NCBI GenBank assembly: GCA_036785705.1 | Contig: JAWUZG010000159.1 | Location: forward strand, 4,154,001-4,218,000 | DNA length: 64,000 nt | Source of the DNA: Acanthornis magna | Lineage: Eukaryota > Chordata > Aves > Passeriformes > Acanthizidae | Reading direction: 5' to 3' | In this document: positions 62,501 through 64,000 of the stretch, one piece after another | Numbering within the stretch: position 1 is the first letter of the stretch | Layout of the letters: each line of letters opens with the position of its first letter | Program-made: the position numbers and the translations under genes | The notes under the pieces: model-generated | Databases searched by the model: none | What the model saw: the letters and a program-made list of their open reading frames with translations, nothing else | Told to the model about the DNA's origin: nothing

Positions 62501-64000
62501 ATAATGGGTCTGATTTAATCTGATTTCATTAACATTTTATTAACAGCTGTGTCTAGGCAGTCATTTTAATCATTTAACTGTATTTCGGGAGTGGGATGGG
62601 AGGGTTTGAGCAATTCAGGGGAAATGACAATTCAAAGTCAGTTCAATCCTGCAGTTTTTCTCAAGCACAACTCATACACAGCCCCAGTTCAAGTCAGTTG
62701 GCCATTACCAGCACAGCACGTGCTGTGTAAATGTCTTCTGACATTCCTGCCCAATGGAAACCCAGGAAGAATGACATTTTCTGGGGCTGTGCTAAGCCCC
62801 ACTGGAACACAATCAAATTAATATTTACCATGAAACCCCACAGTCTTTCAGACTCCTGAGTTGTCAATAAAGACATTTTGAGGTAAAAACAGCAAAGCAC
62901 TAATATTTATCACAAAACTCCTATTAACGTCAGAAGATGCTTCAGCTGTTGGTGCACTTGGAACTGCTGAACTTTGTGGTGGCAGCACAAGGAGATACAG
63001 AGCCCTGCTTTTCTAATCACTGACCCACAGACTTCCAGACACTCGAAAAAGCTCCTCAGCTCTCAGCTGCTGTTTGGGGACAGCTGTGGCTCTCGGGGGC
63101 CTCCCTGCAGAAGGCACGAAGAGCAAACACAGCAGAGCCTGCCGAGCAGAGGAGCTGCTCCTCGCTGGCATCGCACAGTGCCTTCAGCAGCTGCTGCTGC
63201 AGCCACCACCATCGATCCATGTGCAGCACGGCCTGGGGAGAGCAGGAGAAGGTGAGCATCGCTCCACTTTGGGAGCCATCCAGCTCCTCAGCTCTCTGAG
63301 CGATTTGCAAATGAACCACGGGGTTTCTCCACGTCATCGTTGCAAATAAAACCCAATAAAAAATCCTCTAAGACGCAACAAACTTCAGTACTTTGTACTT
63401 AAACTACCTCCAGTTATTCTGAAGCTCCTAAGCTTTCAGCATTTCACAACACAATCATTTCTGGATCACAGAGAGAAAAAATTGTGCACGCTGTACAGCA
63501 CTGCATCAAATTCTGGCATTTTTAAAGACTAAAGGACTTGAGAAACAACCTTCTGCTCCCTCCCCTTGAGATAGCAACAAACAACCAGAATTCAAACATA
63601 AAATTAAATACAGTTTATCTCCTCCACGACATCTCTCTTATATACACCGAATTGGAAGAAGTTTACAATAATAACTTTCCCTCTCTAATATGATACTTAT
63701 TTCAAGCACTCGAAAACAGAAAATAGCTCAGAACATTCTCGCTCTGAGCCTGAGACCTCATTTCTCTTTACATTCCAGCCTGAGTCGTAATTCTTATCCT
63801 GGTTTATTCAAGAGCAAGCACTCCATCTCCCACATAAATTCTTCTGGATTTCCAAGAACATCGATGCCAGCTGAATGTGACTGAAATAAGTAAACCGTGG
63901 GATCAGTGAGAGGGTTCTGATACCACAGTGGCTTAGCTTAAGACTGAAATTGAGGAGCAATATGGTAAACTCACAAAATGCAGGCATCTCTGAAGCTTCT
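59547..64000. other. Intergenic sequence, no gene recognised
   Basis: This is AT-rich sequence with GC-rich patches at 61850-62010 and 63040-63260. The second patch ends in a donor-like 'gaaggtgagc' on the + strand, but no matching exon or protein similarity is visible. Short open frames here are below 95 codons and unrecognised. Confidence 0.65.

Overview
This window is vertebrate nuclear DNA, almost certainly from a bird and possibly a songbird. It is AT-rich and gene-poor. It carries fragments of CR1-type LINEs, one well-bounded solo LTR, old amniote repeats and many simple repeats. There are no operons, no CRISPR array and no convincing RNA genes. The species call rests on the CR1 fragments and the overall style of the sequence, so it is inference.

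The only protein-coding gene I can support is CDH4 (R-cadherin, a classical cadherin), read on the minus strand. Exon 1 (19197-19277) carries the start codon and a leucine-rich signal peptide. Exon 2 (17063-17174) encodes the start of the cadherin prodomain. Intron 1 is only about 2.0 kb. Intron 2 begins at 17062 and runs off the left edge of the window with no exon 3, which fits the very long second intron of classical cadherin genes. The 64 codons seen here are a small part of a precursor of roughly 900 residues.

Layout. 1-17062 is CDH4 intron 2, with a CR1 fragment, an 88-bp duplicated segment, an old hairpin repeat, an A/C tract that is G/T-rich on the transcript strand, and several near-perfect palindromes. 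17175-19196 is intron 1, GC-rich toward exon 1 and containing an A25-G10 homopolymer junction. 19278-19702 is the TATA-poor, CpG-rich 5' leader and promoter region. 19703-20350 is a CR1 fragment followed by a degenerate minisatellite of about 20 bp. 20351-64000 is the intergenic side upstream of CDH4, with no recognisable gene.

The upstream desert is not featureless. It holds clustered octamer (POU) and homeodomain/GATA-like motifs, two small CpG-dense patches, an unusually long open frame (31817-32542), a 179-nt uninterrupted purine tract and a 607-bp solo LTR with a 5-bp target duplication (58930-59546). Deserts around developmental cadherins often carry distal enhancers, so the motif clusters are reported as candidates. 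No alignment or expression data were available, so regulatory calls have low confidence.
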